Assembly (NCBI GenBank): GCA_907163375.1
Contig: CAJQUW010013623.1
Location: 364,621-428,620, forward strand
Length of the DNA stretch: 64,000 nt
Reading direction: 5' to 3'
DNA from: Prostheceraeus crozeri
Taxonomy: Eukaryota > Platyhelminthes > Polycladida > Euryleptidae
Of this stretch, positions 32,673 through 43,600 are shown piece after piece; the stretch's first letter is position 1, and every line of letters begins with the position of its first letter. A program made the translations under genes and the position numbers. Under the pieces are notes generated by a model. It worked only from the letters and a program-made list of their open reading frames with translations. It was not told where the DNA came from and searched no databases.

Positions 32673-33107
32673 ATTTACTTAATAGGAGGTGTGGTTTTAA
32701 AACAGCTAGTTTTCTGTCCACCCTGTTAGAAAAAACAAAGTCTGATATATAGAAAAATTAAACATGATAATTTTTTTAAACATGATAGCGTACAACACCG
32801 TAGCAGTCAAGAGTCTAGGCTACCGATTGACGATGTCAAGGTGGCGACTGCTCGTGCAACAGTCACATAGTCTTGCGATCGGTTGTACGATTGACTCAGC
32901 CATTGAACAATGCAATTGTTAGGTCGTGCAACTATCGCACGACCATGCGAAAGGTCGCACGACTGATCGTACAACAGTCTCCTTCGAGCATACGACTGTT
33001 GTGCGACTAGATTTTTCACTGCGACTATTTGTGGGACTGACATTGGATCGCTTCTGAGCGCACGGTCGCAAGGTCGCATCTGTCGCACGACTATTGTGAA
33101 AGCCCCT

Positions 33108-35183
33108 TAATATTCTTCATTCAGTAAGAGTTTTATAGACCCCAACTTACAAATTTAGTCCATTCTAAATTCTCATGTCGTATCGAGAACCAGAAGATGA
33201 TGCTGATGAAAATGAGCCCCATTTCATGCACAAAATTATACATCAATTATTCATAATAAAAAGGTATTAAATTCGATGTTCATGACTCGGAATGATAATT
33301 CATTAGTTTCACTGTCAACAGCCGAGAATGAAGGAAACTGCTTTGATCTCCGACACCCACAATCAAATTGTTAACAAACACTGAACGCGCGCTGGAACAT
33401 AACATTATCACTGTAAATGGGCGTCAAGTTGCCAGATTTCTATGATTCGAATGTCGGGCTTTAAGAGAGGCTGGTGAATGCAGCTGTGTGGAAAGCGGCA
33501 CGTCAATCACACTTGCACCAGAATGACTGACGCCAACACAGAATTAGACAGCTCTTCTCTTGTTCTGTTTGACCAGAAGGGAAGCATTGGAACAAGTAAC
33601 GTAAATGAAATGGCACACTCTCCTGACTAATTACCATAGCAATCGAACAATGAGCAGCCAGTTCAACATTAAACACGCCAAATTGTGCAAAGTTTCAGTG
33701 ACTGCTATCAACCGGATCACACAGCAAAGAGAAACAGTCGATGTCAAGTTCTACAGAGAAGTTTGTGAACGTTTTTTCATGCGCCTGCTAACTTTTTTAA
33801 AATGATCGGAGGGCCAATATTATCGAGAAAACTTTCGCGCAATGATCTGAATTCTTCGAATCTGATGGAATCGTGGCGATCGGAGCATTTTAATGGAATT
33901 CAGAGCAATCCGCAAGCGACGCACGACTATTTTTCTTATCTCTAAATGTCTTTTTGCCCACTTATTAAGTTCCTGCATGTGCCATGCGTTTGAATCAGTT
34001 TGCACTTCTAGCAAAGTGATACGATTAAACAATCTAATTCTGTGGACGCCAAAGTTGTTGACGCTGTCCTTTCTCTATTAATGAAATACCGAAGTTGCTA
34101 CCAAAGATCATAGATATCTGATCTCTATGGTTGCTACAGCTTGTCTAGTGTTACCCTTAGCAAAATGATAGCAATGATCGCTGGCCCCAGACGAGGGATT
34201 GTCAGAAGACTCAACAGCACCTGTTGACAAACGATAGCATTATTCACACAGTCTTGTCAGATGCCGGCTGCCGGTGCTATGAACCTTGTCCGATAAATGG
34301 ATCAAAGAGATTTCGCAGTGATTGAGAAGAAAAAGTCAAACCACAGAATTTCATGCAGTCGCCTCACACGCTGAATAATCAAATTGATTAATCCCGGTAT
34401 TAGTTAACCAAGATTCCGGGATTCGCTAACATCTGTTTTTAGGCAGTTAAGCTGTATGAAGAGGGAGTAACAATGAAGATAAGCGTATTTCATTGTTGCA
34501 AATTGCAATACCGCTATATTTGAAACTTCCTTTTTCATTATGATATTAGACTTAAACTATCAAAAATACAACAGACACGATAGTCTTATAATTACATATA
34601 AGTGTGCATTACTTATTCTTAAATTTTATCATATACTAGAAATAATTTTTGCGTATGTTTGTGCAGTATGCCAAAAATTTACTTTCATTGATATTGATCA
34701 AAAAATGAAACTTTTCAGGCAGCCGAGAGAAGGAAAGAGCATCATGCATAACGAGCGTATTAATTTTTAATGAATTTTTAAGGCGATTATTATACACTAT
34801 CGATCTTTTACCAGACGTCATAAAAGTCGCGGTATTTGCATTCCGATTTGAAAATCACATACCACAGTTTCAACATTATGACTTGGAAAAGCACTGAAAT
34901 AAGAGAAGCTATGAAATATTCTTCAAAAAAAAGATTCATCAGGAAAGTATGGATGCGAGACACTGTCTTTGCTTTCACATAAATATACTTCACAAGTCTA
35001 GTTCAAATGTGGTCAGTGACTCAAAAGGATATATATTAAGCCTAATTAATAACCAAATAAACTACAAGGACTAGCGTGTACATCTCGGGATCATTATAGT
35101 CCGTGAAGATAATGCCACGGTCCGGATCCGGATCGTGGTTCGGAGTTTGGGAACCTCTGCTCTATAGAATGTTTAGAGGAAGA
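33108..35183. other. Interior of the unassigned element, no gene recognised
   Basis: Only short frames. The one recognisable piece is a hAT-like end at 35085-35159. Confidence 0.5.
35085..35159 (-). mobile_element. hAT-like terminus
   Basis: On the minus strand it starts CAGAGGTTCCCAAACTCCG at 35159, a typical hAT end. A similar start, CACGGGTTCCCAAAC, occurs at 19061 on the plus strand, but the two flanks do not match, so they are separate insertions. No partner end found. Confidence 0.45.
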
Positions 35184-35500
35184 AAACTGCTAGTGTGGAT
35201 GTAGACTGGTGTGGTGAGCTTAAGTTTGGCTTTTTTGGGTAATCGGTGCAGTAGCGGAGAATATTTTGGCTTTTTTGGATTTGAGTATCGAAATGTGGAC
35301 TGATTTTGTGGATTTGAATTGCTGTGGAGGAGTGGCATCGATAGCTATGGTAATGAAACTGCTAGTGTGGATGTAGACTGGTGTGGTGAGCTTAAGTTTG
35401 GCTTTTTTGGGGAATCGGCTTCATTCGGTGGTTTTTTTGCTCTTTTGTGATTTTGGCCTTTTTTGATCATTTTTGGCTGTTTTGAAAATGATCATTAACC
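35184..35500 (-). repeat. Right terminal inverted repeat of the unassigned element
   Basis: Inverted partner of 28012-28333, ending AATGATCATTAACC. Confidence 0.9.
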
Positions 35501-36371
35501 ATTAAGTGTCAGTAGCAATTTTTCCTCGAGTGTCAGCAACTTTTTAGTGTCAAGTGTAAACAGCCTTTTCCATCTGATTGCAGGTGGCAGCAATAAAGTG
35601 TCACGTGTAAACGTGCCTTTACACTAACATTTTCAACTTAATAAAGGTGTGGCAACTGGCAAGACAGTGGTCGTGGGAAGATTTCAAATAACTGCATGAG
35701 ACGAAGAGGGAGAGAGAACAATGCACACACGAGTAGCAATGATGCGTCGAACAGACGAAGTCAGATCAATCAGCTGACATCGCTACACTTCACGTTATCG
35801 TCTGTAATGCAAAAAGTATTTGTCCGATCTGCGTGAAATTTTGCATGTGAGTAGGAAATATGCTTAATTACGTGTACCTGAAGTTTGGTGGCGATCGATG
35901 CATTTTTGCAGATGCTAGACAAATTTGAAAACCTGGGGGGATAACCCATAAGTACCTAGGCTTACATTAATTAAGTCACATTTATTAACCCCCGGAAATG
36001 AAATCCTGGCTACGCGACCGTTGGCTTTTAATGAAAGCTTCGCGACAATGCGCTACTGTTCGAAACTTAATGCACATCGAAGAGCGCACAGCATTTATGA
36101 TCTAGACAACCAGGTGTCAAAATATGCGACACTATAAATCGCATACAATAGCAGCAAGCGCGCGTTTAGGACGGAGCAAGCTCACACTATGAAGAATAAC
36201 GTGCCGTGAGTTACTCTAAAGTGCGAAGCAAGTTAGATGAATTTTTGACGTCACTCGATCGTATTATGCTGAAGTTAGGGGGAGAGGAACGCTATTATTT
36301 TAGAGCTGCACAGTGCAAACACAGTGGAAAGTATAGGAATTCAGTGGAAAAAGGGCCTTCTTTAAAATTCA

Positions 36372-36787
36372 TTTTTCAAGGTGGGAAATTGAAATATTGC
36401 TGTTGTTATATTATAATGTATATTTTACGCCAATATATTTCAACGATGGTTTTTTCGGATGTTTTTTGCAATCGGTATTATGTAATCCGGTTCTATCTGT
36501 TTCATGACTGTCATCGGCGGTAAATCCGATCCTATATCTTTTTATTTTTAGTTTTAGAAACACTCACATGCTATTGCCGTATAGTCGCATAGCTATGATT
36601 TCTCAAAGACACAACCCAGTGCTACAAATATCTATTTTTGCATCTTCACCTTTTCAAATTTTGAGCTCATGTTCAATAGTTTCTTTTTATAATATGTGCC
36701 CTGATGATGACGACGCTTAGTCGTTGAAATATATTGGCGTAAAATATACAGTATTACAGTATTACTTCGATTTCCCACCTTGAAAAA
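36372..36787. mobile_element. Foldback MITE, 416 bp
   Basis: Arms of about 70 bp: tttttcaaggtgggaaatt...gtatattttacgccaatatatttcaac at 36372-36445, inverted at 36722-36787. The right part also contains ctgatgatgacgacgc...gtcgttgaaa (36701-36728), discussed under findings. No gene. Confidence 0.8.
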
Positions 36788-37721
36788 ATATAGAAATTCA
36801 ATTTCATCTGCATGTGTGTATCCGAAAATTATTCAGCTATAATTGTGCTTGTCTGTGTACATCGAATTCAATTTCAATGTATGTGATCCCCTATTGGATG
36901 CTCGAACGTAACTGGAGACAAAATAGCTTCCATACAGCTGATGCAGTTCAGCACCCCTTTTAATTTGCTGACCGCGTAGTCAGTCTCTCTGTTTAGGTAG
37001 CCTCATGAACATGAAACATGTTTCTTGCACCCAACTGACCGATGTAAATCAGATTGATGCAAACCCCAGGCTGGTAAGAAATGATTGCAGGCCTACGCTA
37101 TTTAATTGGGTGAGCCGGAATCTATTTAATCTAAATGCATCGAAGGAATTAATTAATTACAATTAGTAGTAGTAGTAGTAGTAGTAGCGTTTATTCACAA
37201 ACTGATAATCACAAAGTTACACATTCAATGTTACAGATTTCAAATCAAGACATACGGTTAAGAAATATAAATAAAGAAGTGACACGAATAAAGTGAAATC
37301 AATAGGTAGGAATCATAAAGGAACAAAAAAAATAAGTAGACTAACATAAACCATTCTGTAAGCATGAAACCCACGGAAAGAATGAATTCAATCGACGTGT
37401 CGTGCTGGAGCGACACCACAATTATTTGATGGTAACAATAAATTATGATTACAATTCAATTGCATTTGTCTTGGAGATTTAATGAAGTTTTGTCACCAAC
37501 TGCTAACGATAAAAAGTTATAATTTTTCATTCATTTGACGTAAACGTTGTCATCAGATAGGCAAACAGATGCAGTTCAGAGCTCCGCTTGTGTTGAACTG
37601 TTTAATACTATGCATATAAGTATGCAGAAATATTTCTGTTATTTATAAAAATTTAATTTATAAATATTTGTAAAATGTTTCAGATTTGAACATTCAAGTG
37701 ATTATGATAATATTTGTCATA
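36788..37721. other. Intergenic, (AGT)n tract only
   Basis: A short (AGT)n run at 37164-37187 is followed by sequence of LINE-tail appearance (gcgtttattcacaaactg...). No gene. Confidence 0.4.
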
Positions 37722-38496
37722 TCGTCGGTTCTTTCACGAAGTGGCTTATGTCGATTTTTGACGAAAATGAGTTAGTGGTTGCAACCCATTCATATAAGGC
37801 TAAGCTTTCATTGCTACCTTTGAATTGGGCAAATTCGATAGGGAAGTCGGATTTTAAAATTTAAAAAGTGTCGTATAATTTATTTTTAGAAAATCATGAT
37901 TTCACGAAGTGGCGTATATCACTTATCATCTGATATCCATGATAATGAATAATATCTATGGTATCTATGGTCATGGGAGATCGAAGTATGGACATCCCAT
38001 AGTCAAGTCTCCGATGCGATTGATGCGTCTGGATAAAACGTCGTGTGTCAGGTGATGCGTGACTTTTACATTTCCTCTCTTTCACGAAGAGGCGTATATC
38101 ACTTATCATCTGATATCCATGATAATGAATAATATCTATGGTATCTATGGTCATGGGAGATCGAAGTATGGACATCCCATTAGTCAAGTCTCCGATGCGA
38201 TTGATGCGTCTGGATAAAACGTCGTGTGTCAGGTGATGCGTGACTTTTACATTTCCTCTCTTTCACGAAGAGGCGTATATCACTTATCATCTGATATCTA
38301 TGATAGTTGAAAAATATTGCTAATTTTGAGTAGTCCATGTCTATTTTGATGCCCAGGAGAGGTTTCATGCCAATTTTTATGATGTTGTGTTATATAATGA
38401 AGTCTACAGAAGCAATTGAAAATGAGACAATCTTTAAACCTCTCTACTGAAAATTCATGAAAATCGACATACGCCACTTCGTGAAAGAACCGACGA
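37722..38496. mobile_element. MITE, 775 bp, TA target site
   Basis: Terminal inverted repeats TCGTCGGTTCTTTCACGAAG continue tggcKtatgtcgatttt and are flanked by TA on both sides. This suggests a Tc1/mariner-type relative. The interior is filled by 180-bp direct repeats (37901-38305). Confidence 0.85.
37901..38305. repeat. 180-bp direct repeats inside the MITE
   Basis: Units at 37901-38080 and 38081-38261 plus the first 44 bp of a third. Each starts ttcacgaagWggcgtat, the same motif as the inner part of the terminal repeat. The two full units are almost identical. Confidence 0.92.
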
Positions 38497-38981
38497 TATA
38501 ATAATCAAATGTTTATTAAAAATATCATAGCATTTGAATGTTTCATAGAGCAATTATCTATACCGTGGTCTATTTGTTAAATCTATCACCATCAGCGCAA
38601 ATGTTAAATGAATTATCTCGGATTTTTCAACCCGGAAACCTTCACCTTAAAGTTTATAACAAGAGCTTAACGACACAAATCCAACGACATAGAATTAAGT
38701 AAATTTTAAGTATGAAATGATGGTTTCAAAATCCATTTAATGCACAGGGCTTCACACTTTAACTAAGTAGCCTGGTTTCGATGACTTATGGTTCACATTC
38801 GCTCAAAATATTTTTTATTTTTTAAAAATTTTATTAAACCCCCTCTACTAATTGCAGAGGCCCTATGCTTACAAAGGAATGATTAAAAGCAAGTTCAAGA
38901 ATCAAAAATTGAATGTTTCAGACTTAATAGAAAAAATCACAGGGATATTGTAATTAATTAGGCCCGCATGCATTTTTATTA

Positions 38982-39265
38982 CAATATTTCCAATTTTATG
39001 GTAAAACAAAACCAGAAGTACAAATATTATACAATTTGTTGCAGATCTCAGAAAAATTGCAATTAATGTATATGTTTTTCTTGTAATATTTGCATTCCAA
39101 ACGTCAATTTGTTGCAATATTTCCAATTTTATGGTAAAACAAAACCAGAAGTACAAATATTATACAATTTGTTGCAGATCTCAGAAAAATTGCAATTAAT
39201 GTACATGTTTTTCTTGTAATATTTGCATTCCAAACGTCAATTTGTTGCAATATTTCCAATTTTTG
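38982..39265. repeat. 133-bp tandem repeat, two copies and a start of a third
   Basis: caatatttccaatttt recurs at 38982, 39115 and 39248. The two full units differ by one or two bases. Confidence 0.92.
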
Positions 39266-40460
39266 TGTTTTAGATTTTCGCAATGATGTCGACTAGAGTG
39301 TAGTCGAACACCGCTGATGTGATGTAGAATGAATTTATCATGACTATAATATATATACATATAGCCTATATATATAGAGCAGAAAAGAAGATTGTTGTCA
39401 AATACATCTCGCTGATGACATAAAATATCGTCGCTTTGAAAATTTACTTCCCAAACCCAGTCAACATCAAGACCAAAATAAGGTTAATAAATCTATTGAA
39501 TATTTGCATGTTTAGATGTTGAAATCAATTGTTTTAGATTGTTTGCCCATGTCATTATATCAAATGTCGACTATCTTCTCTTTCCTGTCCCGTAGGAAAT
39601 CATCTTGCGAAAAGTTATGTGTCAAGTCAATTATTGCTTGTCGGCCTACGTAAATTACCGGTATACCTAGTTTAAAATTCTAATTTAAAAGGACAGAAAA
39701 TTGGCTTAATCATATTTTTAACATAATACATTTGGCGCGGTATTCGCACACTTCAATGAAGGCCTTTAGTATAACCGGTAGGCCTAGTAATGTAGAAACA
39801 GGTAAGATACAGACATATTAAATGTTCATATTGAGCTTATGATATTTAAGGAAATGAGTGGCGCATATGCAAATGATCGGCATCTCTAGAGGTGCGGCTA
39901 TTATTCCAAGAAAAACGGCAGGCTAATTGGACTCACAATTATGGCAATAATTTTATAACTGCATTTTAACAATTTACACTTCTCACTAAATTGAAAGTGG
40001 TACACGCGAATTCAGGGATTAACGAGACAGCGGCTGCTGACCGCTTAATGAAATTCTATAGGCATACGGTCATGTTAAAACGAGCACAAAGAAACCAGTA
40101 GGCCTATTCGTCCATAAAACACATGATCGATTCGACAACATCAGCCCTTTCGGATCATGATCGGAGGTCACTGCCATGATAAAAGGTTTAGCGCCCGAAA
40201 ACAGGCGCTGGGGTATAGGCCGAATCTTCATTGACTCGGGCTACGGCCAAAATGCTAGGACTCCGTATCCAAGGGCAAGATGCCTGAACAATAATCGCAA
40301 ACAATATTATCAAATATGAATAGTTGGTCGTACTTTTAACCCTTTGCTGCCGACAATAGTCAACAAGGCGTGCTAAAATAATACTTTTTCACTGCAGCAA
40401 TGCTTATATTTCAAGTTACAGTAAAAGACAGTAAAAATAAATACAAGAAATACAAAAATA
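39266..40460. other. 3' flank of the PSAT gene
   Basis: No gene seen. It should hold the 3' untranslated region of the PSAT gene, but no convincing polyadenylation signal on the minus strand was identified. Confidence 0.4.
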
Positions 40461-40695
40461 TCACGAATTCACACTCTGAAATCGACTCATGAATTGGATT
40501 AATGCTTCAGTCTCTGTCAAGGAGATGGCGTTGTAAAGCGATGCTCGAATTCCGCCTATCGACCGATGACCTTTCAATTGTTTCAAGCCCATCTTGTCCG
40601 CCTCACCAAGGAACAGTTTTTCCAATGCATCGTTTCCCTTATCAACGCGATATGTGACATTCATCCTGCTTCGATATGCAGAGTCGACTGCACAG
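40461..40695 (-). CDS. PSAT1: PSAT exon 5 (last)
   Basis: Acceptor ttctttgcag at 40696-40705. Encodes [18 protein letters not shown]...[29 protein letters not shown] and the stop. Confidence 0.95.
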
Positions 40696-43600
40696 CTGCA
40701 AAGAACAGAAAGGCATGACTAAAAAATTAAAAAAAACGAAGCTTTAACGTCACAACTGCCCCATACTGGATGCTTGGACGGTGCTGACATAGTCAGACTT
40801 TAATCTGTAGCGTTGGAACTTTTAGTCCGGATGCCCTTCCTGCCGAATTCCAATGACAGTTTCGGGGCTCGACCTCTGGACCAAAAGGTCGCTAGGCCAA
40901 GCACTTAACCACTGCGCCACAGAGAGAAGGGCATATGATTAATTACACATAGGAAACACAGGACTGTCATACACGGCATAAATAGATAAATTAGAATTCG
41001 TACACAGAAAACGTTAACTAAATTGACATTCTAATAGTGAAGATAAATAAAGCATAATGCTGGAAACCATAGGGCTGTGAGTTAACCGCATGCTTGCACC
41101 GGTGCACCGAAAAGTTGCACTGAAGCACTGAAGTGTAGCCGAAATATAAATTCTTTTTTCGATCTAGATTGAATAGTTAATAAAGACTAAGATCTTGAAG
41201 GCAGCATCTCCATCTTTCGATATAAATTTTATTAAGTACTTGGAAAATTCAGCTAACTTATCAGGCATATTTCAATATTATTTTGCCAATACTTGCAAGT
41301 GACTCATCACACGCAACCGCAATGGCAAAAAGTTGCATTGAATGAAGTACTAAGTCAGCGGCAGACGAAACGTCCGCGTTTTAATTGTTTCTTTAAAAAC
41401 ATGCACATGTGAAGTGTATTGTATAGGAAGACCCTATCATTGATACTTTTTTTTTTTAATCATGAAAAATACAACATCTGAAAACAGGGAAAATAGAATG
41501 AGTCGAAGCAAGGTCACCGCAATCTACACATTTCTGTCCATGCAGGAGGGCCAACATCTAGACATTACTCGGTTTTAGACAGTCTCTCTATAACGATACA
41601 ATGCTACCAGATCGTAAGACAAAATCTTTCAGAGAGAGAATGTTGGATATATCTTGAGACTGGACTATGAGATGGACTACATGTATGGCATATTCACTAT
41701 GAAAATTCCGAGATTCTTAGGTCGCGAGAAATGAGATTTTGTGGCCCTAAAGTGATGACTCGTGACACTCATGAACTTGAATTATCTATTTTCGTCGCTT
41801 TTCACATTTTTCTCATCATCAGGAAATGCATCAGCCATTTAATGATGTAGCCTTGATTTTCAAAATGTTTCAATTTGATCACCAAGAAATTTGAAGTTTA
41901 AAATGAATTGAATTGATAAATATAATTGAATAATGCTCTTCTAGTTGGATCTACCAGATTGTATGCTGAAAGATGATTCTTCTACATCTGCTGTGACCAA
42001 GATTTGTAGATAGAATTAATTGATTTTAAGTAAAACTGTGCAGTAAAATGTCAATTTAATCAAAATTCAAACATTTCGGTGCACCGGATCAAAAAAGCGA
42101 TCCTCGCAAAAGAACAGATGCACCGAGCACAGCCCTACTACCTTTAAAAACCATTATTAGCAACTTTTACAATTGACACGATGAATGATCTCGATCTTAT
42201 TGATGATTAAATCTCGGATAGTCGACGCAGTATTTGTTCTAGTAGGCAAGCTTGTGAAGTGCCAAATGATGTTCAGAATCTCGAGTCATGGATTGAACTT
42301 CGCCGATGACCAATCATAATGCGACTGTAATCGAGGGGAAGAAAATCATTACAAAGACGGCAGGAAGTATCACAAATCAATAGGCTGTCTCTTGCACTTG
42401 ATTTATGATGTTCTCATTTGTTGAAGAGTACTCAAAAGCGAGTCAGATTTTCAAGGTCAAATTTCCAGCTCTTTCGAGTCAATGAAATGGAATTTCTTAA
42501 AAATGTCGGGTTTGCGGTCAATTTGCAATGAAATTCCGGCGTTATAATTCCAAAATCATCGAATTTTAAAATAAGTGATATGCAAATCCAAGCTGCTCAA
42601 TTTAAAACTTCTAATTTACATGTTAAATGTCTTTTTTGAAAAAGCTTCCTGCAAATCTTCACAGGTGATCAGCATTATCAAGTAATGATGGATCAGAGCT
42701 TTGAAATTCAGCAGCTTGGCTTTGTATTTCACTAATTCAAAACTTATCTTTTTTGTTTCTTGAACAAAACTATTCGAAAAATATCTCACCTGTAAAACCC
42801 ATCAGAGTCATCGATTGTGCGATACAGACGACTAGATTTGCGGATACTCTGAGAATACATTTCCTCCACGCCTCCTTGGCTTTCGATCCATTCAAGGACT
42901 TTGCCCATTATATAAATGCTGAAATAAAATTGATTGTTAAAATCTTTGATAAGACCTGTCAGTGTGATCAACATGATGACATGAAACTACTATACTCAAA
43001 ACCATTTCACTGCGAATACAGTGGATATCTACCAATAGAGGCAATGCAAGCGGCAAATGTATTGCTGCAAGTCTATCCGATTATCATTTCCTAATTCGTA
43101 CGAATCGGACAATGCATATGACCATGGATATCTAGATGTCCATGATATGACTTATTCAGTCATTGAAATAGCTATTTTCTTGAATGAGGAAATATCAACT
43201 TTTCCTCCCGCAGCTATGCTGTACCATGGATATCTATATAGTAAATAGATAGTATATAGATATCCATCGCTGTACCTCCCGAGCGCAGCGAAGGATTGAC
43301 AGATAGCTAAAGGATGAAACGTTCATTTCCTCTCTAAAGAAAGTAGCTTTTCATTTTGCAACTTATAGATGTCTATTGCTAATCATGAAACTGACGGTTG
43401 AATCGCGAAATCTATGAATGAGCAAACTAAGGAGCTATATCGATATCTTGGTAGTCTCTGGCTAATCATAACTTGTTTATAGACTTCTCTGACTTGTCTT
43501 TCATGGGAGTTTTCATTGGAAAATTTAATTGCGGGAGGAAAGTGAACATTCTCATCTTGTGGGACTGAAAAATTGATTTTTCCTCCCGGCAGTTTACATT

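Larger units (their letters stand above)
30487..33107 (+). mobile_element. PIF/Harbinger element B
   Basis: TAA target duplications at 30484-30486 and 33108-33110. Terminal inverted repeats AGGGGCTTTCACAATAGTCG continue GTGCGAC and are perfect. Subterminal repeats of gtcgtgcgac/gtcgcacgac type occur on both sides. 2621 bp. Encodes a transposase but no MADF gene, so it would need a partner from another element. Confidence 0.93.
28012..35500. mobile_element. Unassigned DNA transposon with about 320-bp terminal inverted repeats
   Basis: Both ends start GGTTAATGATCATT. The inverted match runs about 320 bp (28012-28333 against 35184-35500) and is very close. Flanking octamers gtaaagtg and attaagtg agree at six of eight, and the small related element at 28751-29199 agrees at seven of eight, pointing to 8-bp target duplications. 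Each long repeat contains two copies of an inner 60-bp unit (ccaaaaaagccaaacttaagct...). No transposase was recognised in the parts not occupied by nested elements. It is inserted in Harbinger A and hosts Harbinger B. Confidence 0.75.
25354..35618. mobile_element. PIF/Harbinger element A (host of further insertions)
   Basis: TTA target duplications at 25351-25353 and 35619-35621. Terminal inverted repeats agree over about 36 bp with few mismatches (AGGYRCGTTTACACRTG, then CTTTATTGCTGCCACCT). Contains a MADF gene remnant and an internally deleted transposase. A second element (28012-35500) is inserted near its right end, so only about 2.8 kb is Harbinger A itself. Confidence 0.85.
25211..35802. 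mobile_element. Outer inverted-repeat element of a nested cluster
   Basis: About 60 bp at 25213-25272 (cgataacttgaagtgaagcg... tgatctgacttcttctg) is an imperfect inverted match to 35740-35800. Everything between has been filled by later insertions. Family not assigned; exact ends are uncertain by a few bases. Confidence 0.65.

Noticed and set aside
32490-32729. Frame with a long poly-valine run
   Set aside because: Produced by the (AGT)n microsatellite.
19061-35159. Two hAT-like ends (19061 plus, 35159 minus) considered as one 16-kb element
   Set aside because: The flanking octamers do not match and complete unrelated elements lie between, so they are separate remnants.
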